Assembly: GCA_013396635.1 (NCBI GenBank)
Contig: WBMW01000154.1
Coordinates: forward strand, 1 to 64,000
Origin: Penelope pileata
Lineage: Eukaryota; Chordata; Aves; Galliformes; Cracidae
Length of the DNA: 64,000 nucleotides
Reading direction: 5' to 3'
Below, in pieces: positions 59,093 through 64,000 of this stretch. The position numbers and the translations under genes were made by a program. The notes beneath the pieces are model-generated. The model saw only the letters and a program-made list of their open reading frames with translations, was not told the origin of the DNA and ran no database searches. Numbering within the stretch: position 1 is the first letter of the stretch; each line of letters begins with the position of its first letter.

Positions 59093-62000
59093 TGCCTACA
59101 TGTTAGGTGACTCAAGAGCACATCCTCGTGCTATGTAGACATGCCAGTTATGTGCAAGGAGGTCCAGAAGGAGCTGGGAAACTGCACAATGAGTTTGTGC
59201 TCCATATTGCATTTGCAATCTGCCCTTCTCCACACTGTTTCACTTCCTGGGACAGCCTTCTCATGGTGTTGCTGCTTCGGTTTTCCCACCTTTCTTCTAT
59301 TGCCCTTACATCCATATTTGTTACCAACTTATGCTCGCAGTAAATCCACTCTCTGACTTTAGGGACAAGATGTAAGTACCAAATAAAGTGAGAGTGTGTA
59401 AAGTTATTACTCAAGAGATTGTCTTTGTAATACAGGAGGCACCACTCCCAGTGGTTGGCATGGGCTTAAAAGCAGACTTAAACCAATAACACTCAAGACA
59501 GAGAATAGTTCTCAGGAACTGATGACTAGCTGGGAGGAGTTTATATGGCCAGAGGCAAAGTCAAAGCAATTAGCCTCTACCTGTCACTTAGGAAATACCC
59601 TCTACTGAAGCTGTTATCGTAATGTTATAGTCTAAAAAATGGAAATAAATATGAAGTATATAGTGGCCATTATTTTTCATGAGCAATGCATTGTCAATTA
59701 CTATGTTCACAGCAGTTTTAGAAGACTAATGCTCAGGATATGTCCAACCCAAAGGCAAAATTACCTCTTAGAATTCGATTTGTTCCCTAATAATTTCTCA
59801 CTTCAGGAAGTATAACGATGCCGCAGACAGAAGCTAGTGTACATTGAGGAATGGTTTCCAGAAACACTGACAAGTTTTAGGTTCTTTGCTCAGAATGAAG
59901 TGGACATGATGACATCAATGTATCTCTTCACTAGCTGCAAGCATGACTCACTCTACTTCCTTCCCACTCTTCACTCATATGACTGCTCTTGGATGGCCAG
60001 TGGAGAGTTGCTAGCGGGCAGGTGCTAGTGGACAGCCCCTTTCACCTCTGGGTGAAAATACCAGATGCCTCTGGGGATTTGCTGTGGCACCTTGGGTTGT
60101 GTCTGCTGCAGCTGTTCCTGATCCACCATCAGTGCAGCAAGTGATTCTTGCCTGGAGGCAGCCTGGACAAGCAAACTGTGAAAGTCACTAAAGCCCAATC
60201 TAACCTGAGGGCTTTCAAGCTCTGGTCCCAACAAGACTAGTGCACCAGATGGCTACGGGACCATGGCATGAGGGTCTACCACACACAGCAAATACCCTTG
60301 CCAAGCTACAGCAAAGACTTGGGACACTTTTGCTCCTTGTATTTATTTTTTTCTCAGCTAAGTATCTCACCCCTTTCAACCTGAACAATTTCCAAAGCTG
60401 AAGTTAAGTACTTATGCAGAAGAGAATTAGTTTCACAGGTCTGGAGTTCCTACAGCTTCAGTTTATTTGACTGAGATAAAAACTGGGAGTGTTCAGGACA
60501 TTGGAAGATCACTTTTAGGGAAGGCTTATGCCTTCTAATTCATAGATTTAAAGCACAGACTCTTTTTAATACATATATAAATTTGAGGTCAATTGTTAGA
60601 CCTTCAGTTTAGGCTGTTTTCCATTTATCCTTCTATAGGCCTTATTTTAGACACACAGGTTTGAAAATATTAGCCTTAGCTATAACCTACATCCCCAGTG
60701 GGTCAATTTTTGACACAAAGGTGATTTTTCTTCCTCCTAGAAAGTACACAGTTGTCAGAGAGAAAATTCATTTTGGGAAGGAAAAAAAAGTCTTTCTATT
60801 TCTGAAAATAATTTCAAGGGAAATTTTTCTGCTAAGCTAATCATTTGTGAAAGGTAATAAAGAATGAAAGGCATGCTTCTATGTGGACATAGCCAAGCTA
60901 TTTAAACTCACTTTGTAGCTTATTTCACCATACATACTCTTTGATGGATAAAATCCTTATTAATTTGCTTGATAGATGAATGGTGTTTTTATTTTTATTG
61001 GTAGCATTGATTTTTCTCCATGACCTCCAGATTACCAACTGCAAACCTCATCCAATTTTTTTCCAGCTACCTGGTGACAGTTAGTTGTCATAAGCATTCT
61101 TTGGTCAGTTTTGGGGTTTCCTCTGCTTTAGACATGCATGTGGGCAGGACACGGATCTGCCCTCAGGACCTGGCAGGGCTTTGGGGACCTCCATGGCACC
61201 TTGCAGACAGTGAGGGACGGTCTGCCACGGGCAAGCTGTGGGCCCTGAGCAATATTAAATGGACTGAGAGCATGGTGCTTCAGCAAGAGGCTCTCTACCT
61301 GTGTGGTTTGCATACAGCATGGTCAGCAGGACGGTCTATGTGACACTTGGTTAGAAAGGGCCATCAGATGGTGTCCCCAGAGAAAAGGGACTGCCGATGC
61401 AGGCTGCTCCTGGGCAATGACTGGACAGCAGGACATCACCTCCCTGCCCCTGGGCTAAAGCTGAGTGTCTGTGCTCCTCTCTGGTGTGGTTTGCACTTTT
61501 CCTGGAATGCTGCTGCAGCTGCTGGGCCAAGCAACTGTTCTGGAAAGGAGGAAATTGAACCCAGATCATGCAGATTTGCAGTAGCATCTCTCTGTTCTTG
61601 CTTTTTCTTAGGCAGTGCTGAGCATTTCTGATTCCTTTAGGAAATCAGTGGTGGTTCAGAGAAATTTGGTAATTGGAATTTTGAAATGCAAATTCCAAAT
61701 TTGCATTATGGAGACTGCTGGACTGCAAGGGACAAACTCTGCTGGTCTATGCAGGCATCTACACACTGTGCCAGCACGCTGTGCTGATGGTGGTAGACAA
61801 ACAATCTCCTGCCAATATCTGAAAATTTTATCTGTGATTGGATGGTAGTCTCCATGCATGTAGCTTGCTGAAATTTGGCATCAGGCTTTACAGGTTGGAT
61901 ACACTCACACAGGAGGTTTAGGATTTTGAAAGCTAGAGAGAAGAGAGTTTGGGATATGTTGCCTAAATAGAAACAATCAGAATGAAAAATATGTCTTGAC

Positions 62001-64000
62001 TCACCAAGTTCAGTATCATAAGAATATAATCTGATTTGGGTTAAAATCTAAAGAGAGCAAAATTAAACTTCCCCTCAGGACTACTGATAGTGATGAGATG
62101 AGCACTCAGCAAAAACAAACAGAAGAGAAACCCTAGATAAGAACAGCAGCGAGTTTTGTAAGTGGCAGTAAACCACGTCTAGACCCGTGATGTGTGATTC
62201 AGACATGTTCACTGAATTCATATGCCATGACTGAGTAATTTTACTCCCCTGGCTCCGGCCTCTGAAGCAAATTGCTTTAAAGAAAAATGTGGGTCTTACA
62301 TAAAAGTCAGAGCAGGGTGGTGTGAACTGTCACGCACTGAGGAGACTGCTTGCACACACTGCTTTTGCCAAGAGATTATAAGTTCATAGTAACAGCCAGT
62401 GCCTTTACAGTTTTCCTGGGGCTTAGTGAGGCAAAACTACAGCTGCATTAAAAATTAAATGGAAAGAACATTTGTAACTTGTAGGCAAACACAATGAGCA
62501 ATAATGGGCTAGCCAAGTCTTTGAGGACATAAATCTTTCCATCTGAGGCAGCTGAAGGACTTTGTAACCAAATGATTAGCACTTGTGTTTTGGTTGGATC
62601 AGAATGCAGTTAAGGATGTTGTGGGTTCACATTCACTTGATGTAGGTGGTAAAAACCAGAATGAGCAGGATCCTGTGCAGCTCAGAAGCTCTTCTGATAG
62701 CCACAGACAAAAGGGCAACCAAGCTCCTACACCAGTAGATGAGAAACAAAAGGAAGCATGGCTTATAGCTGGGAGCTCGAGTGGCATGGCAGTGAAGGTA
62801 TTTCATTATCCACCAGGTCCTATTTATTTGTACTTCTTTGTGTATTCTTGATGTATAACATCCCCCAGCTCATGCTGTCTCTCTCGCTTAAAATTGGCTT
62901 GTCATGGCTGAAGGAGTCCCACCAGAGCCAGCTCAGGGCCAGGCTGGCTGTAACCCACATGGGAGTCAGGGGCTGAGAAAGCAGAACTGGTTTAAACTCA
63001 GTTTGCTCTTCATGGCTTCAGTACAATGGCCTGAGGACAACGCTGAACAACAATAGCAATCATGCTAATAAGATCATTGCTAAGACCTGAGGTGAGAAAG
63101 TTAGTACAAGTTGTTCTCCTAGGAGAACTGTAACCAGTTCTTCCCTTGTTCCTTTAATGACAAGGTGTTTGATGTATAACTCAATGGCAAACATGAATGA
63201 GATGGACTTTTCTTATCTCTCTAAGGCTTTATCTTTTCTTATCTTTCTCAATTACTTTCATTTTCAAGTCCTTAAAGATCTAGAAATCTCTCTATATAAA
63301 TACAGACAAATTGTGGCCATTTAATTGCCAGCATTCCCAGGATTACATTTTCTGTGAAATGAGTTATTGTCTACTATCAACATGGATTCCTAATTAACTG
63401 AAAGAAGGATGTAAATGTTAATAAAGTACATAAACTTAAAAATTAGTATTCTGATCAACAGCAGCTGACTGATGTACAACAGGTCATAGCTATCTTCATG
63501 CTCTAGGGTAGTAACACATTTCTTCAAAATTGTTTATTGGTGTTTGTGAAATTAGTGTAAGAAAATTTAACTATTCACTAGGAAAATACTGTCTCTGCAC
63601 GTGTCTATCCCCTATTAAAACCACGGTCAGAAGATCTGGTAAGAATCAGCAGGGAGCCTGCTACAGCCAAAGCGATAAGAACAGCAGTGAGCTCATTGCA
63701 GCTAGAAGCCTCTCTCTCATTTACTCTCTGTGATTGCTCCTGGGCATCAGACAACTTGGGGTGCCAGAACTGTGTGTGTCCTGACTCATTTGAGACCGCA
63801 GATGTTTCCGTGCCCAAAGCTTGTCTGAAGCTGATGTAGTAAGACCTCCAGTGCTTAAGGTACATGAGCTTCAAAGCCTACAGCCCAGAAGGAAGTGCAG
63901 GAGCTGGCATCACCCTCGACTGCCTGTATCTTCCTGCCTTGAAGAAGATACATCTTTATATGTGGATCAACTGAAGGTGGTCTTCCTTCAGTATGAGTCC
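59093..64000. other. Unique non-coding sequence to the window end
   Basis: No gene is supported. The segment 61.1-61.65 kb is richer in GC and has overlapping open frames on both strands (61020-61343, 61347-61631, 61351-61587 minus), none with a recognisable domain. A pair of inverted octamers lies at 61686-61706. A tRNA-promoter-like pair of words lies at 62576-62634. The last frame (63605-63874, minus) has a hydrophobic stretch but no family I recognise. Confidence 0.5.
61686..61706. promoter_or_regulatory. Inverted pair of octamer (POU-type) motifs
   Basis: ATGCAAATT at 61686-61694 and its exact reverse complement AATTTGCAT at 61698-61706 are separated by CCA. Each contains the canonical octamer ATGCAAAT bound by POU/Oct factors. 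A dyad of two full-consensus octamers at this spacing could seat two POU proteins, but no expression or binding evidence is available. Confidence 0.45.

Noticed and set aside
62585..62851. Plus-strand frame with the words 'WLIAGSSSGMAV', recalling the Ser/Gly-rich signature of amidase-family proteins such as the glutamyl-tRNA amidotransferase A subunit
   Set aside because: The match covers only about ten residues. The catalytic Ser-cisSer-Lys context cannot be traced in order, and upstream residues do not align, so chance is more likely.
63605..63874. Minus-strand frame with a hydrophobic stretch resembling a membrane segment
   Set aside because: One hydrophobic run in an 89-codon frame is not evidence of a gene. 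No signal peptide, family motif or exon borders were found.
1..64000. CRISPR arrays, tRNA or rRNA genes, insertion sequences, operons
   Set aside because: I looked for regularly spaced direct repeats, tRNA cloverleaf signatures and bacterial gene structure and found none. The window is vertebrate nuclear DNA.

Overview
This window reads as non-coding nuclear DNA from a bird, most likely a galliform such as chicken, turkey or quail. The lineage call rests on four CR1 LINE fragments. Two of them carry the avian CR1 3' end (an ATGATTCTRTGA-type terminal repeat after 'gaggtcttttccaacc' or 'aaggtcccttccaac'). The sparse repeat load, the AT-rich composition, short microsatellites and heavily decayed MIR-type tRNA-derived SINEs also fit an avian or other sauropsid genome. 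Nothing looks prokaryotic: there are no operons, no ribosome binding sites, and no open frame longer than about 200 codons.

I found no protein-coding gene I can defend. All open frames are short, overlap frames on the other strand, lack recognisable domains and are mostly bounded by random stops. The one recognisable coding relic is the frameshifted C-terminal end of a CR1 reverse-transcriptase ORF at about 42.03-42.25 kb. The window is therefore intergenic or lies inside one or more long introns; the sequence alone does not decide which.

Layout: 0-8 kb has a CR1 copy (481-750), a regulatory-looking AT-rich block (about 2.2-2.4 kb), a CpG-richer patch (about 6.0-6.1 kb) and a minus-strand CR1 stub (7.55 kb). 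8-24 kb is mostly unique sequence with a (TAAAA)n array (11.0 kb), a possible ancient SINE (11.2 kb), a TTATG-like array (19.15 kb) and a fold-back cluster of three STAT-type sites (23.17 kb). 24-42 kb is unique sequence with homopolymer tracts, a possible retroposed 3' end (34.8 kb) and a clear MIR-type SINE (35.24-35.47 kb). 41.5-42.5 kb holds two CR1 fragments in opposite orientation. 42.5-64 kb has a promoter- or LTR-like segment (47.3-47.6 kb), a local duplication with a hairpin (48.5 kb), a conserved-looking block (55.1-55.4 kb), a minus-strand MIR (59.0 kb) and a pair of inverted octamer motifs (61.69 kb).

No new gene system is visible. The items most worth a second look are small regulatory-scale structures: the triple TTCYNRGAA fold-back at 23.17 kb, the inverted octamers at 61.69 kb, and several blocks that resemble conserved non-coding elements and could be tested by alignment. 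Repeat names come from remembered consensus features, and no database search was run.
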